From Nanobdellota archaeon (GTDB lineage: Archaea; Nanoarchaeota; Nanoarchaeia; Parvarchaeales; Parvarchaeaceae), in contig JAKACB010000042.1 of assembly GCA_021796445.1 (NCBI GenBank), positions 1-5,649 on the forward strand: 5,649 nt of DNA, in the 5' to 3' direction. Below are positions 1-5,137 of this stretch, in pieces (positions within the stretch are counted from its first letter, which is position 1; each line of letters opens with the position of its first letter). The notes below the pieces were generated by a model. It did not search any database and was not told the DNA's origin. It saw only the letters and a list, made by a program, of their open reading frames with translations. The position numbers and the translations under genes are program-made.

Positions 1-35
1 TTTATAAGATACTGCTCAATCAATCCGCGTTCCAT
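1..35 (-). CDS. 5' end of an unidentified protein gene, cut by the window edge
   Basis: An ATG at 35-33 opens a frame that stays open to the left edge and reads MERGLIEQYLI. It is too short to recognise a family, so no function is given. The reason to call it a gene is its upstream region: a TATA-like octamer lies with its centre 25.5 bp before the ATG, the same spacing as at three other genes here, and there is no Shine-Dalgarno sequence, which fits a leaderless transcript. It would be co-directional with cysS, about 260 bp upstream of it, and has its own promoter. The inverted repeat over that promoter suggests that it is regulated. It could still be a chance open frame, since only 11 full codons are visible. 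Confidence 0.5.
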   Translation of the reverse strand, partial: MERGLIEQYLI

Positions 36-56
36 ATTAAATAAAGAAATACTAAC

Positions 57-64
57 TTTAAATA
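57..64 (-). promoter_or_regulatory. TATA box of the left-edge gene
   Basis: The minus strand reads TATTTAAA here, centred 25.5 bp upstream of the ATG at 35. This is the expected archaeal TBP-site spacing if transcription begins at the start codon. The box overlaps the first arm of the inverted repeat at 59-89. Confidence 0.5.
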
Positions 65-89
65 GTTTCTCATAGGGGGAAACTATTTA
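59..89. repeat. Perfect 11-bp inverted repeat, candidate operator
   Basis: The arms TAAATAGTTTC (59-69) and GAAACTATTTA (79-89) are exact reverse complements with a 9-bp spacer. The arm centres are 20 bp apart, close to two helical turns, which suits a dimeric DNA-binding protein on one face of the helix. One arm overlaps the TATA box at 57-64, so binding there would be expected to compete with TBP. It could instead act as an RNA hairpin in a transcript running through from cysS. The operator reading is inference from position and symmetry. Confidence 0.5.
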
Positions 90-105
90 TTTATTATTTC
101 CCCCT
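74..105. repeat. Perfect 9-bp G/C-rich inverted repeat overlapping the first
   Basis: AGGGGGAAA (74-82) and TTTCCCCCT (97-105) are exact reverse complements around a 14-nt spacer. Bases 79-82 belong to both this stem and the stem at 59-89, so the two hairpins cannot form together in one molecule. Runs of five G or C are rare in this A+T-rich window, which makes a chance match less likely. It may be a second regulator site upstream of the left-edge gene or part of the cysS 3' untranslated region. Confidence 0.45.
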
Positions 106-298
106 GCAAATTACATTAATAAGCGACATAATTTACATATCATTGTCATAGTGAGGGATAATAACCATAATTTTGATGGAACCTATAAAAATGCAGCAAT
201 TGCCTGGGCAAATCCGATTTAGAGAAAGTATGACGAGAGATTAAAATCTAGAATTTATTGATTTATCGTTCCATTGCTTATTTAGATATTTCTAAAAT
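106..298. other. Stretch between cysS and the left-edge gene, no convincing gene
   Basis: This is the region downstream of cysS. It holds no ORF with a start codon and promoter that I can support. On the plus strand the frame 76-222 is open without an ATG and ends in a protein-like stretch (FDGTYKNAAIAWANPI, stop TAG at 220-222), which might be the tail of a decayed gene. A 6-bp A+T-rich hairpin (TTTAGA 281-286, TCTAAA 291-296) sits just after the cysS stop but has no T-run behind it on the minus strand, so I do not call it a terminator. Confidence 0.4.
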
Positions 299-1702
299 TC
301 AATCTAGGTACTTCTTTGTTATTACAAACGTATTCGGTAAATCAGCAATGAAATAGCCATTCTCGCTTATCTTTTCACGCAATAAATCTGCTTCTACGAA
401 CTGTTTTTGCTTTCTCTTCTGTTCTCTTTCCTCTGCCAAAGCAATTATTTCCTGAGGTATTTCATATGCTAGGTATACTCCTAAAAAATCGTTCATCTTG
501 CCGATTGCAGCGGAAAGCATTAAAAATTCTTTATTGTCAACTTTTGCTTTCTTTGTTTTTTCATCAGCTAAATCAAGCAGTGAAAGGAAATGCTGCAAAG
601 ATTCATGCGTGTTTAGGTCGTTGTTCACAGCTTCTTTGAATAACTCAATTTCCTTATCTATTTTCTGTTTTGTCTGTATCCTTGAATAATTGTCTTCTTT
701 TTCCTCGTATTTTTCTACTTTGATCAGCGCTTTTATTGATAGATCTATCTTTGCCAGTAGTTTTTCATACTTTCGCAGGTTTTCAAAGTTGAAGTCTAAT
801 TTATTTCTATAATGGCTGTCGATTACCATTAACCTGAAAGACAATGGATTAAAGCCCTGGCTTTCCAAATCCCTTAAAGTATAAAAATTATTCAAAGACT
901 TTGACATTTTCTGGTTGTTTACAAGCAAGTGTTCTGCATGCAGCCAGTAATTGACGAACTTTTGTTTGCTGTAGCTCTCGCTTTGCGCTATCTCGTTTTC
1001 ATGGTGAGGAAATATCAGGTCTACCGCTCCGCAGTGTATATCAATTGTTTTACCAAGATATTTCATGGACATAGCACTGCATTCAATGTGCCATCCCGGT
1101 CTTCCTTTTTTCAGCTCGCCTTTCCAGTAAGTCTCTCCATCATTTACATCCCAGTATTTCCACAATGCAAAATCAGATGCGTTTTCCTTGTCATACTGGT
1201 CATTCTTTATTCTTGAATAGATGCCGTCAACCTTCATTCCAGAAAGTTTGCCGTAATCCTTGAATTTTGAAATATTGAAGTATATGCCGTCTTCAGCTTC
1301 ATAAGCATAGTCTTCTTTTACCAATTTTACAATGATCTTCTGCATTTCATCGATGTTGTCAGTAGCTTTTGTAATCCTTGTATCCATGTCCATGTTCAAT
1401 TTATTTAGATCTTCTATAAAGTACTTGGTATACATTTCAGTGTATTCCTTTAAAGATACCTTGCTTTCAATAGCCCCTCTTATGGTCTTATCGTCTACAT
1501 CTGTGATATTCATAACATGCTTTACTTTGTAATTATTGAGTTTAAAAGCTCTTTTAACGGTATCATAGAATATGAAAGTCCTTAGATTTCCAATATGTAC
1601 ATAATTGTAAACTGTTGGTCCGCAGGTATACATTGTAACCTTTTCTCTTTCTAAGGCTTTGAAGTTTTCTATTTTCCTGCTTAAGCTGTTGTATACCTTC
1701 AT
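299..1702 (-). CDS. cysS: Cysteinyl-tRNA synthetase (class I)
   Basis: The enzyme attaches cysteine to tRNA-Cys in the cytoplasm using ATP. The 467-residue length is normal for the family. The Rossmann catalytic domain carries the HIGH-type signature HIGN at residues 36-39 and KMSKS at 265-269. The four zinc ligands that select the cysteine thiol are all present: C27 (in CGPTVYNY), C208 (in WHIECSAM), H233 and E237 (in FPHHENEIAQSE). The usual HGGG stretch reads HCGA (223-226), which I take as a natural variant. The C-terminal third is the helical DALR and anticodon-binding region, ending in the family-typical ADLLREKI..NGYFIADLPNT. The ATG at 1702 is chosen because the next residues match the usual N-terminus and a TATA-like region lies 25 bp upstream. 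No SD is present, so the mRNA is probably leaderless. The gene stands alone, divergent from the membrane-protein gene, and ends in TGA. It looks intact and functional. Confidence 0.97.
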   Translation of the reverse strand: MKVYNSLSRKIENFKALEREKVTMYTCGPTVYNYVHIGNLRTFIFYDTVKRAFKLNNYKVKHVMNITDVDDKTIRGAIESKVSLKEYTEMYTKYFIEDLNKLNMDMDTRITKATDNIDEMQKIIVKLVKEDYAYEAEDGIYFNISKFKDYGKLSGMKVDGIYSRIKNDQYDKENASDFALWKYWDVNDGETYWKGELKKGRPGWHIECSAMSMKYLGKTIDIHCGAVDLIFPHHENEIAQSESYSKQKFVNYWLHAEHLLVNNQKMSKSLNNFYTLRDLESQGFNPLSFRLMVIDSHYRNKLDFNFENLRKYEKLLAKIDLSIKALIKVEKYEEKEDNYSRIQTKQKIDKEIELFKEAVNNDLNTHESLQHFLSLLDLADEKTKKAKVDNKEFLMLSAAIGKMNDFLGVYLAYEIPQEIIALAEEREQKRKQKQFVEADLLREKISENGYFIADLPNTFVITKKYLD

Positions 1703-1720
1703 AGAGAAAATAGGCGATTT

Positions 1721-1735
1721 TTATATAAATATAAG
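1721..1735 (-). promoter_or_regulatory. cysS promoter TATA region
   Basis: The minus strand is a continuous T/A stretch here. The octamer TATTTATA (1731-1724) is centred 25.5 bp upstream of the cysS ATG at 1702. With only TTTTCTCT just before the ATG there is no Shine-Dalgarno match, so transcription probably starts at or within a few bases of the start codon. The exact octamer is uncertain because the whole stretch is TATA-like. Confidence 0.55.
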
Positions 1736-1765
1736 TATTAGTATCTAGACTATAATAAGTTAGAA

Positions 1766-1773
1766 TTAAATAA
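1766..1773 (+). promoter_or_regulatory. TATA-like box of the membrane-protein gene
   Basis: TTAAATAA is centred 25.5 bp before the ATG at 1795, and no SD precedes that ATG, which fits a leaderless transcript. It lies back to back with the cysS promoter in a 92-bp divergent intergenic region. The spacing supports ATG 1795 over the alternative TTG at 1789. Confidence 0.45.
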
Positions 1774-1794
1774 TAAAAATTACATAAGTTGCAT

Positions 1795-2493
1795 ATGATG
1801 TTGGGAAAAAGTGGAAGATATATTGGAGGTTTGCTTCTATTTGTAGGATTGCTGTTATTTACAGTGATATTAGCCGGCTTTTTATCCGGATTCTTATCGC
1901 ATTCTTTTGCGCAGAACGCCGTTCCAAAGATAGTTAATTATACCGTTCAGCAGGACCAGCTAACCAGCGTAATAACTCCTGTAAATACGAGCAAGCTTAT
2001 CTCAACAGTAACTCCCGCTCTTAATTCAAAGATATCCTATATAAACTGCGGTATGGGCTGTTTTGCATCCTCTTTTGTGAAAAGCTTAACTGGGATAAGT
2101 ATACCTATGAACAACGTTGATATTTACCATTATGAGCTGCTTTCGATTGCACTTGCTATTATAGGAATAGTTTTGATATTCTTCTCGTACCAGAAAGAGA
2201 AAAAGTTAACGGCTGTTGGTAAAAACGTAATATCAATGGCAATAATATCATTGGTTATTTTTTACATTCCTTTTGCTTATATAATACCTTTTCTTCTTTC
2301 CTTTACAGTTTCTTCTTTTTCATTGAAGATACCTTCATCGATATTTTCTACATTCACCGGAACTTTGCTATTTATTGATATTGCATTTATCATAATAGGA
2401 GCAATTCTTCTTATAACGGCGGCAATAATAACTAGGGCTAGAAAGAATCCAGTTCAAAGCACAGGAACTAAGCTGATAATAACCCAGAAATAA
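1795..2493 (+). CDS. Unrecognised four-helix membrane protein
   Basis: I do not recognise the family and give no function. Counting 232 residues from the ATG at 1795, a strongly hydrophobic segment at about 10-34 could be a signal anchor or signal peptide (followed by SHSFAQNA). An extended polar region of about 75 residues, rich in T, S, N and V, follows, and then three more hydrophobic helices at about 115-131, 145-169 and 190-213. Short basic stretches (QKEKK between helices 2 and 3, TRARKN after helix 4) would lie inside by the positive-inside rule, placing the 35-110 region outside the cell. That outer region has a pair of cysteines spaced CGMGC (85 and 89), the only cysteines in the protein, so a disulfide or a metal site is possible. 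The in-frame TTG at 1789 and the ATG at 1798 are alternative starts. The gene is single, with its own promoter and terminator. Confidence 0.8.
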   Translation: MMLGKSGRYIGGLLLFVGLLLFTVILAGFLSGFLSHSFAQNAVPKIVNYTVQQDQLTSVITPVNTSKLISTVTPALNSKISYINCGMGCFASSFVKSLTGISIPMNNVDIYHYELLSIALAIIGIVLIFFSYQKEKKLTAVGKNVISMAIISLVIFYIPFAYIIPFLLSFTVSSFSLKIPSSIFSTFTGTLLFIDIAFIIIGAILLITAAIITRARKNPVQSTGTKLIITQK

Positions 2494-2506
2494 ATATCAT
2501 TTCTAC

Positions 2507-2527
2507 AGGAATAAAATATTCCTTTTT
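2507..2527 (+). terminator. Hairpin plus T-run terminator after the membrane-protein gene
   Basis: AGGAATA (2507-2513) and TATTCCT (2517-2523) form a perfect 7-bp stem with a 3-nt AAA loop, running directly into T5 (2523-2527). It starts 14 nt after the TAA at 2491-2493. The T-run is the main archaeal termination signal, and the tight hairpin beside it strengthens the call. Confidence 0.6.
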
Positions 2528-2700
2528 ATTGAAAATTCATTAAGGCTATTAATTTTAAACTTTTTGTGCCTAGTTAACATTTACCTTAAAAAATGCTATT
2601 TTATCGTTTATAAGTTTTTTACTTGCTTTTTTATGGTATAACAGCAAAAGGCTTTTAGAATTATGGGTTATTAATTTTGTTTTGTCTAATCCAAGTGATA
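2528..2700. other. Convergent intergenic spacer, nothing recognised
   Basis: This is A+T-rich sequence between the terminator of the plus-strand membrane-protein gene and the 3' end of the minus-strand glycosyltransferase. The ATGs on the plus strand open only a few codons (for example near 2594 and 2663). I see several short T-runs but no gene, RNA or longer repeat. Confidence 0.5.
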
Positions 2701-2723
2701 AAAAATTATATACATATATTTTT
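2701..2723 (-). terminator. Probable transcription stop of the glycosyltransferase gene
   Basis: On the minus strand a T5 run (2705-2701) comes straight after the TAA at 2708-2706 that closes the frame-restored glycosyltransferase. An A/T-only imperfect hairpin (AAAAA 2723-2719 with TTTTT 2705-2701, plus ATATA pairing and one bulged base) surrounds it. No such signal follows the TAA at 2812-2810 that closes the present frame, which supports 2706 as the original gene end. Confidence 0.35.
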
Positions 2724-3403
2724 AGGTTTTATACTTATCCATACAAAGTAAAGTAATGTAACTTTTATTTTACCGTGATTTCCATATCTTGATATAAACT
2801 CAGATAAGCTTAGCCCCCCCCACTTATCATATCTGCATAATTTTTAAGTTGTCTTTTTATATACTTATAACCTTTAGCATATCTTTTTTCTCTGTTTTTT
2901 GTAGCCTCATTTTGAGAAATTGTGCAGGGCACAGAGTAAAACGTTATCCCCTTTGAAATAGCATTTGCAGCTAGCTCCATATCTTCGTCATAATTTAGAT
3001 CTTTCCAGTTACCAACAACATCCATTGTTTCTCTTTTCATCATAAACATTGGATAAATTTCTAGAGGTTTTATTTTTTTGTAGCTATAAACTATGTTTTT
3101 GAATGGTTCTAGATACATAGTGTCAAAATCAACTGTTAATACATATTTTCCTTTAGTGTTGTTGAATGCAACAGCCCTTCCTTTACCCCTTGTGCACTTC
3201 TTTTGTATTACAGTTATATTTGGATATTTCTTTTGATATTCTTTTAATATCTCATAAGTTCCATCGCTTGAATAATTGTCAACAATAACCATTTCAAATC
3301 TTTTTTTGAAATCAGGCAGGTTAGTTATTACAGAATTAATCTATTTCCTTATAACATTCGCGTTGTTGAAAACCGTTCCGTATATGCTTATCAATGGTTC
3401 CAT
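2706..3403 (-). pseudogene. Family 2 glycosyltransferase, interrupted by an amber codon and a G-tract frameshift
   Basis: GT2 enzymes move a sugar from a nucleotide-sugar to a growing glycan at the inner face of the membrane. Reading from ATG 3403, the first strand is MEPLISIYGTVFNNANVIRK, then TAG at 3343-3341 (codon 21), and the same frame continues as INSVITNLPDF into the nucleotide-binding motif VDNYSSDGT (residues 41-49). Further motifs are GKGRAVAFN (73-81), a DxD-type DFD (92-94) that would bind the metal and nucleotide-sugar, and an ED pair (140-141) at the catalytic-base position. In the present frame the protein ends ISGGG then TAA at 2812-2810, directly after a G8 run. One extra G would open 35 more codons (LSLSEFISRYGNHGKI.., with hydrophobic VTLLYFVWISI) to TAA 2708-2706, for about 232 residues. 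The part open from ATG 3292 lacks the first strand and is unlikely to be active. I read it as a decaying gene; sequencing error or phase variation are alternatives. Confidence 0.8.
2814..2821 (-). repeat. G8 homopolymer (C8 on plus) within the glycosyltransferase
   Basis: Eight consecutive G on the coding strand encode the GGG of the present C-terminus. Such a tract is out of character for this A+T-rich sequence and prone to slippage. G8 leads at once to TAA, G7 would add AKLI then stop, and G9 restores a 35-residue extension, so the tract decides the C-terminus. Confidence 0.75.
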
Positions 3404-3548
3404 AGGTTATTCTATAACTTAAAATAAAATCGTATCTATAAATTAATACCCTTTATAAATAAATTTTACTTAAGATTAATTTACGATTCTATGGCTTTTA
3501 AACAAAGCTTTATTATTTTCTTCAGCGGCTTTTGAATAAACAATAAAA

Positions 3549-4331
3549 CTAATGAAAAAAGGTTGATAGAGCATGAGCCGTGTATGCCTTTACAGTCTCA
3601 AAATCTATAAAATTACTGGTTAGCTGTGATATTTCCTGTTTCCACAGTGGTTTAATAAGGTCTATCCTTTTTTTTGTCTGTTCAAGTGTGAATGTTTTAT
3701 ATTCTTTATTAAAAAGCAAATCAATCTTTTCATGGTCTAAAGGAAGTCTTTTTTTCAGGATAACATAAATATCATACAAGTCTCTGGCAGCTATGTTTTT
3801 TCTCTCATTTAAAGCAAGGAGCTTATCAAAGAGAATTTCTTCCAACTGTTTAATTACAAGCGTGTAAGGCGTAATATCTGAATAAATAGGGTACTTTATA
3901 AAAGCTAAAGGAGGCAAAACTACCTTTTCATAAGTGTTTATATCTATTGAAATTTTCTGTTTACTGGATTCATTCTTTTCAGTGTAAAGTGGCCCGTTTA
4001 CCTTAATTTCATAACCTATCATTTCTCTATAAGTTTCTTTTTCGAATTTGCATTCGTAAAAATTGGATAAAAGCTTTATCGCTTGCTTAATTTCCTTTTC
4101 AATGTCTACTTTTTTAGCAGCGTTGAGAACAAAGTCTAAATCACTTGAGAACCTGCCAGTAGAATAGACTTTTGACAGCGCAGTACCTCCCCTGAACACT
4201 AGCATTTCTCCAGGAATCTTTGAATATAGCATTTTAAGAAGCAGTTCCTGAAGGTAATCCTTCTCGGCCTGTTCTGCTGTTTTAAAGCCAAGCACATTGG
4301 CGTAATCTTTTAGTTCATTTAAAGTGTACAT
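3549..4331 (-). CDS. abiEii: AbiEii-like nucleotidyltransferase toxin (type IV toxin-antitoxin)
   Basis: AbiEii/MenT-family proteins are DNA polymerase beta-fold nucleotidyltransferases. Characterised members block growth by adding nucleotides to a target, shown for some MenT toxins to be tRNA 3' ends; the target here is unknown. In 260 residues the core motif FRGGTALSKVY (46-56) is followed by GRFSSDLDF (59-67), giving the GG..K and RxSxDxD catalytic pattern with metal-binding D64 and D66. A third acidic residue is likely D130 (in KISIDIN). The C-terminal signature LEEILFDKLLAL (163-174) ... RDLYDIY (183-189) is typical of the family. All expected catalytic residues are present, so it looks active. 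It overlaps the upstream AbiEi-like gene by 17 nt and has its own SD, so the two are co-transcribed and probably translationally coupled. The stop is TAG, followed on the minus strand by T-rich sequence; the 145 bp to the glycosyltransferase hold no other gene. Confidence 0.9.
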   Translation of the reverse strand: MYTLNELKDYANVLGFKTAEQAEKDYLQELLLKMLYSKIPGEMLVFRGGTALSKVYSTGRFSSDLDFVLNAAKKVDIEKEIKQAIKLLSNFYECKFEKETYREMIGYEIKVNGPLYTEKNESSKQKISIDINTYEKVVLPPLAFIKYPIYSDITPYTLVIKQLEEILFDKLLALNERKNIAARDLYDIYVILKKRLPLDHEKIDLLFNKEYKTFTLEQTKKRIDLIKPLWKQEISQLTSNFIDFETVKAYTAHALSTFFH

Positions 4332-4932
4332 GCTTTTTCTCCAATAATGTCTTTAATTCCATGGTTTCTGAATTGGTCCTAACTGACTTCATATTTTCCA
4401 AATATGTCTGCAACGCCTTTAAGTTTATTATTTTTTTCTTCAAGCCGTTGTTCAATGCCTCATAAACATAGTTTTTGTCAGGAGTGTTAAAATAAATAGA
4501 ATCTGCTATAGCTTTTTCAGGTTCTGCGCATATTATTTTGCGGTTGTTCATTCTATAAAAGCCGGCGAAAAATTCCTTTTTTATTGTGTGAAAAAACAAT
4601 CTATAACCGTTGAATTTCAAGGACTTGTGCCTTTTTGTGGTTACAATGTCTATTGTTAGCGGTTTCTGCTCCGTAATTCCATGGAGTTCAAACGCTGCAA
4701 GCATGCTTATATAGGAAGGATATACTACATTTGCTGCTATTTCAAAAATGTTTGCATTTATTAAACAGTATTTTCCCTTTTCTATCCTTGTTATCTTTCT
4801 TCTTTTTACAAGTCTGTTTAAGTATAAAGCAGTATAGTCTACCCCCTTTCCTGTCAATCTTTCAACATCCTTTGCAGTAAAAACGGCCATTCCTGATTCA
4901 ATGAACAGACTCAGCAGCTCTTCAGCTTTCAT
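4315..4932 (-). CDS. abiEi: AbiEi-like antitoxin and transcriptional regulator
   Basis: AbiEi proteins counteract the AbiEii toxin without binding it stably (type IV) and repress their own operon by binding inverted repeats in the promoter. The 205-residue protein starts with a winged helix-turn-helix (about 5-57): FTAKDVERLTG as the recognition region, YLNRLVKRRKITRIEKGKYCL as the last helix and wing. The family's characteristic middle part follows: YPSYISMLAAFELHGITEQ (71-89) and IDIVTTKRHK (94-103), then CAEPEKAIADSIYF. The C-terminal tail is helical and basic. ATG 4932 is chosen because a TATA box sits 25.5 bp upstream; the GGAG touching the ATG has no spacer and probably does not act as an SD. 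It is the first gene of the operon with the toxin, ends in TGA inside the toxin gene, and has a palindrome over its promoter. Confidence 0.88.
   Translation of the reverse strand: MKAEELLSLFIESGMAVFTAKDVERLTGKGVDYTALYLNRLVKRRKITRIEKGKYCLINANIFEIAANVVYPSYISMLAAFELHGITEQKPLTIDIVTTKRHKSLKFNGYRLFFHTIKKEFFAGFYRMNNRKIICAEPEKAIADSIYFNTPDKNYVYEALNNGLKKKIINLKALQTYLENMKSVRTNSETMELKTLLEKKHVHFK
4339..4342 (-). promoter_or_regulatory. Shine-Dalgarno site of the AbiEii-like gene
   Basis: GGAG lies 7 nt before the ATG at 4331, inside the upstream coding region. It fixes the start of the second cistron and contrasts with the leaderless first genes, as is usual in archaea for internal genes of an operon. Confidence 0.6.
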
Positions 4933-4953
4933 CTCCTTTTATATCTATCATAA

Positions 4954-4961
4954 CTTATATA
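4954..4961 (-). promoter_or_regulatory. TATA box of the AbiE operon
   Basis: The minus strand reads TATATAAG, centred 25.5 bp upstream of the ATG at 4932, which implies a leaderless operon mRNA. It overlaps the first of three AACTTAT heptamers, so a protein bound there would compete with TBP. Confidence 0.6.
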
Positions 4962-4969
4962 TGTATCTA

Positions 4970-4991
4970 AACTTATCATTTTTGATAAGTT
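4970..4991. promoter_or_regulatory. Palindromic candidate operator of the AbiE operon
   Basis: AACTTATCA (4970-4978) and TGATAAGTT (4983-4991) are a perfect 9-bp inverted repeat around TTTT, located just upstream of the operon TATA box. The heptamer AACTTAT occurs a third time in direct orientation at 4952-4958, over the TATA box and 18 bp from the copy at 4970-4976. AbiEi antitoxins are known to autorepress through inverted repeats in their promoters, so the likely ligand is the AbiEi-like protein. The assignment is inference from position and symmetry. Confidence 0.6.
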
Positions 4992-5067
4992 CAATGACAT
5001 AGCGAAATAGGGAACCCGGCTTTTTTAATTTATGACTTTAGAATGCATCTTAGTTATTTTATGCTCA

Positions 5068-5096
5068 AAGCACAGAAGTAGTTGAATTTTGTGCTT
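5068..5096. repeat. 7-bp inverted repeat between the FkbM and AbiE genes
   Basis: AAGCACA (5068-5074) and TGTGCTT (5090-5096) pair perfectly around a 15-nt loop. It lies about 40 nt after the stop of the FkbM-family gene on that gene's strand, so it may stabilise the mRNA 3' end or help termination, but no T-run follows on the minus strand. The rest of the 205-bp gap holds the AbiE promoter and no gene. Confidence 0.35.
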
Positions 5097-5137
5097 ATGA
5101 TTAGATTAGTGAAACTGTAAATACTCACGAACAGAAA

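Noticed and set aside
281..296. Hairpin TTTAGA/TCTAAA after the cysS stop as terminator
   Set aside because: It is only 6 A/T-rich pairs, and no T-run follows on the cysS strand.
498..1532. Plus-strand ORFs at 498-689, 929-1216 and 1332-1532
   Set aside because: They lie wholly inside the intact cysS gene on the opposite strand, have no promoter of their own and no recognisable domains.
1789..1791. TTG as start of the membrane protein
   Set aside because: The ATG two codons later is a stronger start and fits the TATA spacing better.
3341..3343. Pyrrolysine or general TAG reassignment
   Set aside because: TAG also ends the AbiEii-like and FkbM-family genes at natural C-termini, and nothing in the window encodes suppression machinery.
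3580..3768. Plus-strand ORF of 62 codons
   Set aside because: It is antisense to the 3' part of the AbiEii-like gene, whose C-terminal family motifs are clear.
299..4331. Functional link between cysS and a tRNA-targeting toxin
   Set aside because: They are separated by two unrelated transcription units and more than 1.8 kb; cysS is a housekeeping gene with its own promoter.
5009..5027. tRNA T-loop-like GGGTTCCC on the minus strand
   Set aside because: No matching acceptor, D or anticodon arms are found around it, and the stem next to the loop does not pair.
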